Source: Salvia splendens (taxonomy: Eukaryota; Streptophyta; Magnoliopsida; Lamiales; Lamiaceae). From it: a DNA stretch of 64,000 nucleotides. The notes under the pieces were generated by a model, which was not told the DNA's origin, searched no databases, and worked only from the letters and a program-made list of their open reading frames with translations. Below, piece by piece: positions 36,475 to 46,683 of the stretch. The DNA lies in contig NC_056042.1 in assembly GCF_004379255.2 (NCBI RefSeq), positions 30,297,928 to 30,361,927 of the forward strand. Direction: 5' to 3'. Numbering within the stretch: position 1 is the first letter of the stretch; every line of letters starts with the position of its first letter. Made by a program: the position numbers and the translations under genes.

Positions 36475-37101
36475 TATTAGAAATGGGCCACTCACCCCTT
36501 AAAAGGCCTTAGCAGAGGCGATCCCGACCTGAACAGACGGAGTCCCCTATTAGAAATGGGCCACTCACCCCTTAAAAGGCCTCATAAGGGGGAGGGTTAT
36601 CCACACTTATATAAGTGAGCTAGGATCGATACCAAGTCGATGTGAGACAAGAATTATGAATTTTAACGCGCGATCCCGACCTGAACAGGCGGAGTCCCCT
36701 ATTAGAAAAGAGCCACTCACCCCTTAAAAGGCCTCATAAGGGGAGGGTTATCCACACTTATATAAGTGAGCTAGGATCGATACCAAGTCGATGTGAGACA
36801 AGAATTATGAATTTTAACGCTAGGATCGATACCAAGTCGATGTGAGACAAGAATTATGAATTTTAACACGCCCCCTCACGTGTGGGCCGGAATGACACAT
36901 CGGACTTCCATCACGTGGGTAGGCAAGAGAAGAGATAAAGAGATATAATCCATCATCGACTTGGGCCCGCTCTGATACCATATTAGAAATGGGCCACTCA
37001 CCCCTTAAAAGGCCTCATAAGGGGGAGGGTTATCCACACTTATATAGGTGAGTTAGGATCGATACCAAGTCGATGTGGGACAAGAATTATGAATTTTAAC
37101 A
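36475..37101 (-). mobile_element. TRIM retroelement cluster, rearranged
   Basis: LTR-like units of about 120 bp lie at 36548-36667, 36700-36818 and 36981-37101, with partial units at 36475-36508 and 36820-36868. On the minus strand each LTR starts TGTTAAAATTC and ends TTTCTAATA, and contains TATA-like CTTATATAAG. The 112-bp internal domain (36869-36980) starts with TGGTATCAGAGC, the initiator-Met tRNA primer site, and ends in a GTGAGGGGGCG polypurine tract next to the other LTR. There is no coding capacity, which is the TRIM layout. Flanking TCCCC copies (36470-36474 and 37102-37106) are a 5-bp target duplication. A unit of about 72 bp spanning lectin 3' end and LTR is repeated at 36438-36580 and partly again at 36671. 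Confidence 0.88.
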
Positions 37102-37541
37102 TCCCCAAATCATACTCATATTCAAGAAGACACATTTCTTTTTCGCACTTGAGATGAACATAAATCAAGCCAACGTCGTCGTATCGTTTGTTCAGCTCCG
37201 CCTCCTTCCCAACGCAGAAGTCTCCGAACTCCACGAAGGTGTCTGATTTTATCGAGTTGATATCGATCCCGATGTGCCTGAGTTTATGGCTGGGATCCCA
37301 CTGGTTGGAGTAGATGTCGAATTCAACAGCGAAGAAGGGGGGGCTCTGGCCTGCGACGTCGAATAGGGCCAAGGCGCCCACTGGTTGGAGTAGATGTCGA
37401 ATTCAACAGCGAAGAAGGGTGGCTCTGGCCTGCGACGTCGAGTAGGGCCAAGGCGCTTCCGTAGGCGCCCTCTGGGATGGTGGTCCCAGCGGTCGCCAGG
37501 AAGAAGGCGAGGCCGTCGCCGCCTGGGGGCTTTGGCGGGTG

Positions 37542-38020
37542 CAGCGCCGGCTCTGTGTTTTGAAGGGCCCTTGGCCAAGCTGGATGTCAAGGCCCCATAC
37601 TGGCCCAGCACGTACCACAGCGAGCTGCTCGACGTGTTCCCGAACCTATACAACGTCATTCTAGAAGGCTCCATGTCCCACTTGCTTAAATTCAGATTCT
37701 TCTCGAGCTCATCAAGCACGCCCCGCCTGCCCGTGTGGATGCAAAAGTGCTCGAACGCGAGCTTGAAGTCGGGCACGTAGGGCTTGACCTTCATCTTTAG
37801 GAGCTTTTTCGCGATGAGTGTTGCCAGGAAGAGGAGCTGCTCGGACATGGGGAGGACGAGAGGCCCGAGGGTGGTGATGTTGGTCTGGAGGGCCTCTCCC
37901 GCGACGGTCATGAGGTCCAGAGTGATTGTGTGTGTTATATAGCGCAAAAAAATTTTGGGCCCCTGTCCATCCTGGGCCCCTGGCCGTGGCCTGGGTTGCC
38001 TGCCCCCAGAGCCGGCCCTG
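37542..38020. mobile_element. Non-autonomous hAT element with a captured gene fragment
   Basis: Terminal inverted repeats CAGCGCCGGCTCTG (left) and CAGGGCCGGCTCTG (right, reverse complement) differ at one base. An exact 8-bp target duplication GGCGGGTG flanks it (37534-37541 and 38021-38028). Copy B of the lectin has the empty site with a single GGCGGGTG (39036-39043). The 479-bp element has no transposase; its centre is a 3-ketoacyl-CoA synthase fragment. Confidence 0.93.
37612..37920 (-). pseudogene. 3-ketoacyl-CoA synthase (KCS) C-terminal fragment in the hAT element
   Basis: An open frame of about 103 codons reads [48 protein letters not shown] and [20 protein letters not shown]. These are the C-terminal region of plant KCS enzymes (very-long-chain fatty acid elongation in the ER), including the active-site His and Asn neighbourhoods. 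The usual GGR after the His reads GRR, and the match stops at WY before the final domain. Without the N-terminal Cys domain it cannot be an enzyme. Confidence 0.92.
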
Positions 38021-38300
38021 GGCGGGTGTGATGGTGAATTTTATGGTGGTGTTGAAGGAAATTACTTGTGAGCGCTCCCACAATTTGAAGGGTTTGGAGT
38101 GCAGGACGCGGCCGGTGCTGTACGGCTGTGGGAGGCCGTTGGAGTCGGTTTTGGTGAGGCGCCGGTGGGGACGTGGGTGTCGCCTTGGTAGGTTAGGTCG
38201 GTGGGGGCGGAGGCGAAGGAGGTGAAGGTGAAGTGGGTCTCTTGTGAGATGGCATTTTTGGGTAGCATTAGGAAGAATGGAATGTAAAAGAGGGGAGGAA

Positions 38301-38683
38301 CCCCTTAAAAGGCCTCATAAGGGGGAGGGTTATCCACACTTATATAAGTGAGCTAGGATCGATACCAAGTCGATAAGAGACAAGAATTATGAATTTTAAC
38401 GCTAGGATCGATACCAAGTCGATGTGAGACAAGAATTATGAGTTTTAACACGCCCCCTCACGTGTGGGCCGGAATGACACATCGGACTTCCATCACGTGG
38501 GTAGGCAAGAGAAGAGATAAAGAGATATAATCCATCATCGACTTGAGCCTGCTCTGATACCATATTAGAAATGGGCCACTCACCCCTTAAAAGGCCTCAT
38601 AAGGGGGAGGGTTATCCACACTTATATAGGTGAGCTAGGATCGATACCAAGTCGATGTGGGACAAGAATTATGAATTTTAACA
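38301..38683 (-). mobile_element. TRIM retroelement, second copy (5'-truncated by rearrangement)
   Basis: Complete LTR at 38563-38683, internal domain 38451-38562 with the GCTCTGATACCA primer site (reverse complement) touching the LTR, a partial LTR at 38401-38450 and another at 38301-38400. The sequence and the internal junctions match the cluster at 36820-37101, including the partial LTR, so both derive from one rearranged element by duplication. Confidence 0.88.
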
Positions 38684-39356
38684 TCCCCAAATCATACTCA
38701 TATTCAAGAAGACGCATTTCTTTTTCGCACTTGAGATGAACATAAATCAAGCCAACGCCGTCATATCGTTTGTTCAGCTCCGCCTCCTTCCCAACGCAGG
38801 AGTCTCCGAACTCCACGAAGGTGTCTGATTTTATTGAGTTGATATCGATCCCGATGTGCCTGAGTTTATGGCTGGGATCCCACTGGTTGGAGTAGATGTC
38901 GAATTCAATAGCGAAGAAGGGGGGGCTCTGGCCTGCGACGTCGAATAGGGCCAAGGCGCCTCCGTAGGCGCCCTCTGGGATGGTGGTCCCAGCGGTCGCC
39001 AGGAAGAAGGCGAGGCCGTCGCCGCCTGGGGGCTTTGGCGGGTGTGATGGTGAATTTTATGGTGGTGTTGAAGGAAATTACTTGTGAGCGCTCCCACAAT
39101 TTGAAGGGTTTGGAGTGCAGGACGCGGCCGTTGCTGTACGGCTGTGGGAGGCCGTTGGAGTCGGTTTTGGTGAGGCGGAGGGATGAGGCGCCGGTGGGGA
39201 CGTGGGTGTCGCCTTGGTAGGTTAGGTCGGTGGGGGCGGAGGCGAAGGAGGTGAAGGTGAAGTGGGTCTCTTGTGAGATGGCATTTTTGGGTAGCATTAG
39301 GAAGAATGGTATGTAAAAGAGGGGAGGAATTAGGGTTTGGAGAGAAGGTTTGTCAT
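38684..39356 (-). pseudogene. L-type lectin pseudogene, copy B (promoter-proximal)
   Basis: The frame from ATG 39297 reads MLPKNAISQETHFTF, FASAPTDLTYQGD and RVLHSKPFKLW...[13 protein letters not shown]. It then shifts by one base to [40 protein letters not shown] and [10 protein letters not shown] before hitting the TRIM at 38683. These are the strands of the secreted legume-lectin domain, including the acidic EFD metal-site region. In frame upstream of 39297 lies a hydrophobic PLFYIPFFLML signal-peptide-like segment. The probable original ATG (39354-39356) is one base out of frame with it. With two frame breaks and a split 3' end, no lectin can be made. No kinase domain is present. Confidence 0.87.
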
Positions 39357-39484
39357 GACTTGAATTGATTATGGGATGAGTAGTCTTTGTGATTGATATT
39401 GGTTGGCTCTTAAGCTCCTATTTATATTAGTGTATTGCATGCCATTTATTAGTTTAATATTCTCCCCAACCACCAAAAGTTATA

Positions 39485-39743
39485 CTCCATCCGTCCCACT
39501 TTAGTAGTTTATTGATTTTTCTACACCCGTTTTATAAAAATGATAATAAATAGTTAGAGGAGAGAAATAGTAAAGTAAGAGAGAATAATGTAGAGAAGAG
39601 TTATTCTCTCTCTTACTTTACAATTTCTCTATTTTAACTATTTATTATTATTTTATAAAATACAATTTCTCTATTTTAACTATTTATTATTATTTTATAA
39701 AATAACTGCAGAAAAGTTAACGAGACTAGTGTGACAGAGGGAG
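39485..39743. repeat. MITE with internal tandem duplication
   Basis: The ends TA|CTCCATCCGTCCCACTTTAG and GTGTGACAGAGGGAG are inverted. Inside, a unit of about 42 bp (ACAATTTCTCTATTTTAACT...TATAAAAT) occurs twice in tandem at about 39620-39703. Confidence 0.7.
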
Positions 39744-39744
39744 A

Positions 39745-40560
39745 AAAGAGAAGAAAATAGAAAGAAAGGAAAGTGATAAGAGAGAATTTAATACAGAGAC
39801 TAAAATATCTTTTAAATTTAAAAAGTGAAAAAGGGCAAAATAGTCCAAATATAATATAAAAGTACTTCAAATGTAATTAAATCTTTATCTAAAAAGGTGA
39901 TATTTTTTTACGAAATACCTGAAATATGCAAACCATATTGTCCATGGACTTTCATTATCTAGAAATATGAAAAACAGAATAATCTATAAATATAGAACTT
40001 AAATTCCTTACCACAAATTTAAGTCAATCAGCCGATCATGCCTTGTCTTAAGATTCAAGTTCGGCACTGAAACTAAATTTCTTACAACTACCTACTATGG
40101 CTATGTAATCGTGTATTGTCTTGGGATTAAGGTGGCCGTTGAAATTATATATCATGCGCCTATTCATTCCAGCCTCGCTCAAGCATATGCTACAACGCAT
40201 ATACCAAAAGTGTACTTATATAGAGCTATCTCCAAAGAGAAAAAAGTTAATTAAGAATGTATATTATTTATTTACTTTTTCAAAAGAAAGATAACTTATT
40301 ATAAAAGTACTGAATTTCAAAAAGAAGGTAAATGATTAGACGAAGATAAATTAAATAAGTAGTTATCAATATTTATCAGTGTGTGAAAGTGGGAGAGAGG
40401 TAGAACAAGAAAGAAGAAAAAGACTGACTACAAAAAAGAGAATTCCAGCCTCTAAGGCCCAAACAATATCGGAATGTCTTCAGAAGCAGCCCACTTCTCC
40501 CTTATTATAGTTTCTAATTTTATAATTTTAAGATTTTAGTTATGTAATTTTAGGCTTTTA
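39745..40560. other. AT-rich intergenic DNA
   Basis: No gene seen. I searched the minus strand here for a J-domain HPD exon of the auxilin-like gene and found none. Confidence 0.5.
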
Positions 40561-40564
40561 GTTA

Positions 40565-40988
40565 CTCCCTCCTCCCAAATAATTTGTCTCAGTTTTCCAT
40601 TTCAGTCCATCCCAAATAATTTGTCTCATTTCACTTTTTAGATAGTGGACCTCATATTCCAATAACTCATTTCTAATCACATTTTAATACTCCCTCCGTC
40701 CCGCCCTACTTGCACTTATTTCCTTTCTGGGCGTCCCAAGTTATTTGCACTCTTTCCATTTTTAGTAACAATTTATACCTACAGCCGTAATTGTTGACTT
40801 TGTCTATCACTCATTCCTTAATCTCCGTGCCCAAAAGGAAAAGTGCGAGTAGTGCGGGACGGAGGGAGTATAAAACTAATATATAAAAGTAGGACTCACA
40901 TTCCACTAACTTTTTCAACTCACTTTTTATTACATTTCTTAAAACCCGTGTCCGGTCAAAGTGAGACAAATTATCTGGGACGGGGGAG
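40565..40988. repeat. Outer MITE of a nested pair
   Basis: TA|CTCCCTCCTCCCAAATAATT on the left and AATTATCTGGGACGGGGGAG|TA on the right are inverse ends. The element is split by another MITE at 40690-40868. Confidence 0.83.
40690..40868. repeat. Inner MITE inserted in the outer MITE
   Basis: Ends TA|CTCCCTCCGTCCCGC and GCGGGACGGAGGGAG|TA are perfect inverses with a TA duplication. The subterminal CTACTTGCACT and AGTGCGAGTAG also pair. Confidence 0.9.
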
Positions 40989-41041
40989 TATATAATTTTA
41001 GTAAATTTGATAAAATTTTCATTTTCAAATTTAAATACGTA

Positions 41042-41291
41042 CTCCCTCCGTCCCCTAATAGGAGTCGCTCTTTGACCGGGCACGAGTTTTAAGAAATGTA
41101 GAGAAAAGTTGGTTGAAAAAGTTAGTGGAATGTGAGACCCACATTTTTATATTGGTTTTATAATAAAATGTGAGTGGAGTGAGTTAGTGGAATGTGAGAC
41201 CTACTACCATTTATGGCAAAAAAGAGAGTGACTCTTAATGGGAGGACAACCTTAAAATGGAAATTCCGACTCTTATTCGGAGGCGAGGGAG
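41042..41291. repeat. Stowaway-like MITE
   Basis: TA|CTCCCTCCGTCCCCTAATAG and the right end CTCTTATTCGGAGGCGAGGGAG|TA. It lies 165 bp downstream of the stop codon of the auxilin-like gene. Confidence 0.8.
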
Positions 41292-41455
41292 TAGTATATT
41301 ATAATATTCGATTTGCAATTATATTAACTAAAAAAAGATATTAAACTGACATGGTAGTATCTCCTACTACTACAGCATTGTTGACAAATTTAAAGACATG
41401 ACTGCTCTCTGTGACGCTTCTCATCTTTGGACCCAGCGAACACGCATTTTCGATA

Positions 41456-44400
41456 CTAATTGCAAAGAGTTGCTTTCCTGTATGTTTTCTTTACAGCAGC
41501 AGCAGTAACAATGTCTGTCAGTGAGACAGGATGCCAGGCACTATCAGGTCCAAGAATCTGCAGGTGAAGACCAATCAACATAATAGAGGTTCGTTCAGTA
41601 GATAGGAATGAGTTTTCACATTTCACAAAGTTGATGCAAGTAATGGAACTGAATGGAATGCAAACTATTGTGATAGTTTATTCAGTTCTGGATGTGGAGA
41701 GCTAGCACATACATATTGTAGAGTCGAGAGTAGTGCACGCAAATTCCCCTCTTTTCCTGTGGCCCATCTCTTTATATCAGCATCAAGAGATTTAGCTAAT
41801 CTCTGCAATAAGAAGAAACATTTTAGTACAAATCAAAAGTCAATAAGCAATACACTGAACTTCTGCTTTGTTGTAAACTTATCGAATTAAAACATTACAC
41901 TTCTCTCATCCTGCTCTTTCTGGGCAAGAAGATCATACGTATTCTTCTCAGCAAGGGCCTTTGCCTGGCAAGAAAATTCAGACATTTAAGTTATTTTTTC
42001 GGAGGGGGAAGGGGGTGTTAGCTTTTAGTCACAAGAATCAATGGAACATGCTTTACCGCTCGCTCCATTATCCTCTGGTGTCTCTCTAAACTTGCTTTAC
42101 ATCTCTTTGCTGATTCAGTGGTGGTTCCATCAGATTTCTCCAAATCCTACAAGACAACTAAGTTAGTCTTCCGTATTTAATCAAAGTATTTGTCACAAGC
42201 AAAACAGACAAAACTGATACTCACAGAGAATGAGAAATTATGCTTCAATCCATTATTGCTGGAAGAACTTGAAGACCTTTCTGCATTATATTTTGCAGTC
42301 TGTCCTCTAGAGCCCATGGAATTTTTTTGAGACATTGCTTTCTCTAGAGCACGTTCACGTGCCTCTGCTGTTGCTCTTTCTACAGCAGCACGTTCCACTC
42401 TGATCTTGGCTTCAGTGGATGCCTTATCAACTGATGGCCTAGTCCCTAAGGATGCCTTCACAGTCTTTTCCCGTACCTCCCTATTAACTCTCCGATGAGC
42501 TTCAGCTGCTGTTCTCTCTGCTGCAGCTCGTTCTGCCCTTTCTCGAGCTTCAGCAAAAGCTCTCTCACGTGCTTCTCGAATCGCTCTTTCAACAGCTATT
42601 CTATCCTTTTCCCGTTCTCTCTCAGCAGCAATTCTATCTTTTTCCCGTTCTCTTCCCCTCCTAATGGCTTCAATCCTTTGCCAAGAATCCATCTCACAAT
42701 CCTGCTCATTTCCTTTGGCATCTTTATTTTCTGAGATTGAGGTTCTGCCAAGATCCTGGATATTTTCTTCCATGTGTTGACCTGTTTTTATATCCCTTTC
42801 AGCTTCCGGAGATTTGTCCATCTCTTTAGGTTCAGAATTTGTTTGAGAGAGGTGAGTTTGGTCTTTGAAGTTCAGACATCCACTTTGTTTTGCAGCATTT
42901 ACTCTTTCATCAGACTTCATATCAAGATCAACTTTTCCTTCTTCCTTGTTTGAGGATATGTCTTTTGCATTATCTCTACAAGCTGGAGACTCATCAGCTG
43001 ATACCTCATCTACACTTTCAACATTTGAGGTTGATTGAGATTCCTCACTGTTCTCTGAGTTTTGCCGCATATCTGGCATTACATTTGTGGTATCAATTCT
43101 TTCCAACTGGTTATCAGTAGAAACATGTCGCTCAGAAAAATTTTGCATATTGGTGTTCGCAGCATTATGAATCTCAGTAGCTGTCTTGAACATATCCTCA
43201 TTGTTTGGCAGTGTTTTCTCTTGATCCACATTAGTTAAAACGAAACAGGTAGACTTGCTATCGGAAGAGAACCCGTCATAAGTATTGTTCAGTCGGACAT
43301 CCGTAAACTTCTCTGCAGAGGAACATCCACACAAGCTATCTGTTCCAGCCATTATATTTACCTCCACCTCAAACTGTTTATCTGCCTCATTTTCCTCTTC
43401 AGTTTCTAGAGGCAAGCTATAGTTCTCTTCACAGCCTCTAAGAACTGCTCCATATTGTTCTGCTTCGTTGTCAGCACTACAAGGTTCTGAAGTCCTACTG
43501 AAGAAGGTTGAAGTATTAACACCATGACTATTGCTGAAAATGGTGCCACGATCATTTGAACGGATATCAAAGGCTTCACTATTATCCTTTTGAGAAGCAG
43601 AATCATTTAATTCCTGACCAATGTCTGGAAGATTATTCCTTCTATCTGCTGCTCCATCAGTATGATTTAATTCCTCAAAATCTGAAGGAGTTCTACCATT
43701 CTGAACCTTGTCATCACCATTTGTTCCTATTTGTATGGTCTCAATTGCCTCAAGTTCTGATGCATCCATACATCTCATTGCTACCTCATTCTCCCCATTT
43801 ATTCCAGGCACGGTTTGACTAACTTCATCAAGTTCAAATTTCAGTTTCTCGTCATCAATTTCTGACTTGAAAACCATGTCCACCTTAGCCGCAGCTTCTG
43901 CAACTACTGGAACGATTCCAGGCTCCCTCTCACTTCCATTTTCCTCCACAGATTCCTCCAGCTGCAATTCACTCTCATACCATATAATCTCCTCATTCTG
44001 CACCATTGCATTTCCTTCTTCATCACTGAATTGTGAATCTTGACCATCTTCTTTCCACTCAGCGACATTTTCAGGCTGCTTATCGATGTGTGCTTGATCG
44101 ACCATATTTTCCTCAGCCAGAATTAGTAAATCATTACGCAAAGTATTGAAATTAGATCTGCGCATTGTCAAATGTTCAGTCAAATACGATTCTTCATGCT
44201 CCACAAATTTCTTCTCATACATTTCCTTATCAACAATGCAGCCAGTATCCTCGGGTGGTTTGTTTTCTTGGCTGATCCTCAAATGTCCATTTCCATGCAT
44301 AATCTTCTCCTGCTCTTGTGTGCTTCCAGAAACACTTAAGACTCTTTCCAACCGTTCCAGAAGTTCTGCAGGTTCATTTACAGGACTAACAGTTGCCTGA

Positions 44401-46683
44401 CACTGATCCACAACTTCTTCATTAGGCCTCTGCTCCAGCTCTTGCAGACTCTTAGAAGTGCTCTCCGCACTTTCTATCCTTTTAGAAAAAACTTCAGGCC
44501 TTTCTGCTTGATGCATTGTTGAGCTAGCATTGCAGTCTACCTTCCCAGATTCCAGGACTGAAGTTTCTGCTAGTCCGGGAATATCAGTTGTCTGTCCATG
44601 TAGTTCAGATACCCCAACATTTTGCCTGATATTGTTCATTTCATTCTTTCTCTTGGTGTTAATTGACCCACTCTGACTGCAAGTTGGAGTAGAATTCTTA
44701 TCTACCTCAACAAATGCATCTCCATGATCATTGGCTGGTTCTAAAATCTCCATGACTGATTCCACATTAGCCTTCCTAGCATTTAGAAGATTGTCACTAC
44801 GACTCAGGATTGGATCAGATTTTCCATCAACCTCAGCAAGCACATGGAATGTAGGACCTAATCGCTGATTTTTCCCTTCCAAATTGTTCTCCTTCGAACG
44901 ACCAGATGCATGCTCATTAGTTGGTTTAAAAATCTCCACGACTGATTCCACATTAGCCTTCCGAGCATTTAGAAGACTGTCACTATGACTAAGGACTGGA
45001 TCAGATCTTCCACCAACCTTGCTGAGCACATGGACTGTAGGATCTAGTCGGTGATTTTTCCCTTTCAAATTGTTCTCCTTCGAACCACCAGACGCATGCT
45101 CAGTCCGAGTTTCCTTCTCATCCTCAAGGACCTCAACCTTTGACCGACCCTTAGACCTCCTGGCCCTTGAACCATCTTTAGTACCTTCTCTTTTCTTTTG
45201 CATAATTGTTTTAGCAAGTCTCATACTTTCCTGAGCCTGCTCTATGGCTTTCTTCAAAGCAGCAATGGATTTGGCAGCATCTGAATTTTCATCCAACTCC
45301 TCATCAGAGAGAGGCGGTGAATTTTCACCACCAATCTCTACAGAAGAATCTTTAGAAGCAAAATTTGGTAAACATGACTTATCCGGTGTGCGTGACTTTT
45401 CAGAACTTAATCCACCTTTAACCTTAGTTGCATCAGGGCCAGTACTGAAACTCCAGGTCCGGCTAACTTCACGTTTCACTACAAGAACAGGGGTATCACC
45501 CTCTTTCTTCTGCGGTTGAGGAGTTACATCATCAACAAAGTGAGTAAAACCAGGAACAGCTTGAAGCTGTGCTATATGTGTTTTCCCATTCGATTCATTG
45601 CTACTTCTTTGACTGGTCTTGTTAAATGACAAGTTAAATTGCTGCTGAAGACCATTACCACCTAATGAGCTTTTGGCCTTTCCTGGAAACGGAGAATCTG
45701 AATCTGCCGCAATCCTATTACAGTAATGTAAAGAATTCAAGAAAATGTCACCAAACAAATGTTTTCCTTAACATTATCAAATAAAAGGACACAACTAAAG
45801 ATGATCAAAATCATAGCACACTTCATTTCCCCACTCTAATTCATATATTCACTCATGCACCCCTTAATACCAAATAAACTAAAAAACAAAACGACAACTT
45901 TCTCCGAGTGTTAGGCCTAACACAAGCAAGGAAGACACATAAAGAAGAAGCAAGCACATATATTCATACTTCAGATGTTGATATGCTCAACAATATTTTT
46001 CCATGTGAAAAAAGAAGGATAGCTAAATTACAATCACAAACAGAACCACTGCTAAACGACAGTCCTCTTTATCACAGCAACATAACGTTTCTCGTTTCTA
46101 GATGCAAATGCAAACATAGAATAGAATCATTCACTGCCAAAAACTAAAAGAAAAACTTGGAGAAAATGCAAAGATAGAATCATTTACTGCCAAAAACCAA
46201 AATAAGGAGTATATATTTTATGCAAACTCTGACAGGAAAAATTAAATGAACCGACCAACAAATCATACAAACTCACAACAAACAATCCAAAAATCAAAAT
46301 ACATAAACGCAACAGTAAAAAAATCAAACCGTTTGGGATGATTAAATTTTAAAAAAACGCGCATAAACAAAAAACACAGATACTCACCGCGTTTTGGTTT
46401 TCTTATTGAACAGCTGCTCATGAGTCAAGGCCACGTCACCAGCCTTAGCACCGAAAATGTTGGAGTAATCGAGCTCGGAGCTCCGGCAACCGCCCGGTTT
46501 GCTCAAACCGGAAAGATCGAGAACCGGAATGGAAGAAGAACCTGAGAAAATCTCGGCGTACTCGACAGGCTGACACTTTGCTTTATCGCCTCCGGAGAGC
46601 ACAAAGTCGGCGTAGGGGTTTCTGCGGGAGAATGAAGAGGAGGAGTGCTTTCTTCTGTGCGGTGGTCGAGACAGCGACTCCAT
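41456..46683 (-). CDS. AUL1: Auxilin-like protein with truncated J domain
   Basis: Exons 46388-46683, 42225-45714, 42057-42146, 41899-41964, 41713-41802 and 41456-41557 join in frame to 1377 aa. The N-terminus ([11 protein letters not shown]..., then YAEIFSG and DYSNIFG) and the Arg/Glu/Ala-rich coiled coil ([20 protein letters not shown]) match plant auxilin-like proteins. So does the C-terminal [20 protein letters not shown] and [16 protein letters not shown]. The family recruits Hsc70 to uncoat clathrin vesicles through a C-terminal J domain. Here the J domain ends at [10 protein letters not shown] followed by Asn and TAG, just before the HPD motif, and no HPD exon is visible in the 2 kb downstream. 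The large exon contains a tandem 62-residue repeat (44730-45101). The acidic middle is poorly structured. Either the gene is 3'-truncated or the last exon has been displaced. Confidence 0.88.
44730..45101 (-). repeat. Tandem 62-codon duplication in the auxilin-like gene
   Basis: Two 186-bp units share EHASG.SKENNL.GKN.RL, HVL, SDP and [14 protein letters not shown]. They are in frame and diverged at many positions. Confidence 0.9.

Larger units (their letters stand above)
37102..38300 (-). pseudogene. L-type lectin pseudogene, copy A (interrupted)
   Basis: Minus-strand copy of the lectin N-terminal four-fifths, starting MLPKNAISQETHFTF at 38268. It ends at the TRIM at 37102, just after LLEYEYDLG. 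Damage: a 13-bp deletion near 38160 relative to copy B, an hAT element at 37542-38020, and a 77-bp tandem duplication (about 37302-37378 / 37380-37456) covering the [16 protein letters not shown] segment. It also shares with copy B a frame change between FTITPA and [10 protein letters not shown]. No full frame is possible. The upstream boundary (38301) runs straight into a truncated TRIM LTR, so the promoter is missing. Confidence 0.85.

Noticed and set aside
36475..37101. Cassandra-type TRIM carrying 5S rRNA
   Set aside because: The LTRs contain no 5S-like internal promoter or 5S sequence that I can recognise.
37394..38225. Long plus-strand open frames across the lectin copies (128 and 99 codons)
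   Set aside because: They are antisense shadows of GC-rich lectin, hAT and KCS sequence and have Arg-rich, non-family composition.
36475..38683. CRISPR-like direct repeat array
   Set aside because: The repeats are LTRs with target duplications and a primer site; spacing is irregular and the genome is a plant.
36339..39356. Functional lectin or lectin receptor kinase
   Set aside because: No continuous frame exists and no kinase sequence follows; the domain is split by the TRIM and carries shared frame breaks.
39745..41455. Possible HPD exon for the auxilin-like gene
   Set aside because: I looked for an HPD-encoding exon on the minus strand here and saw none; the stretch is MITEs and AT-rich DNA.
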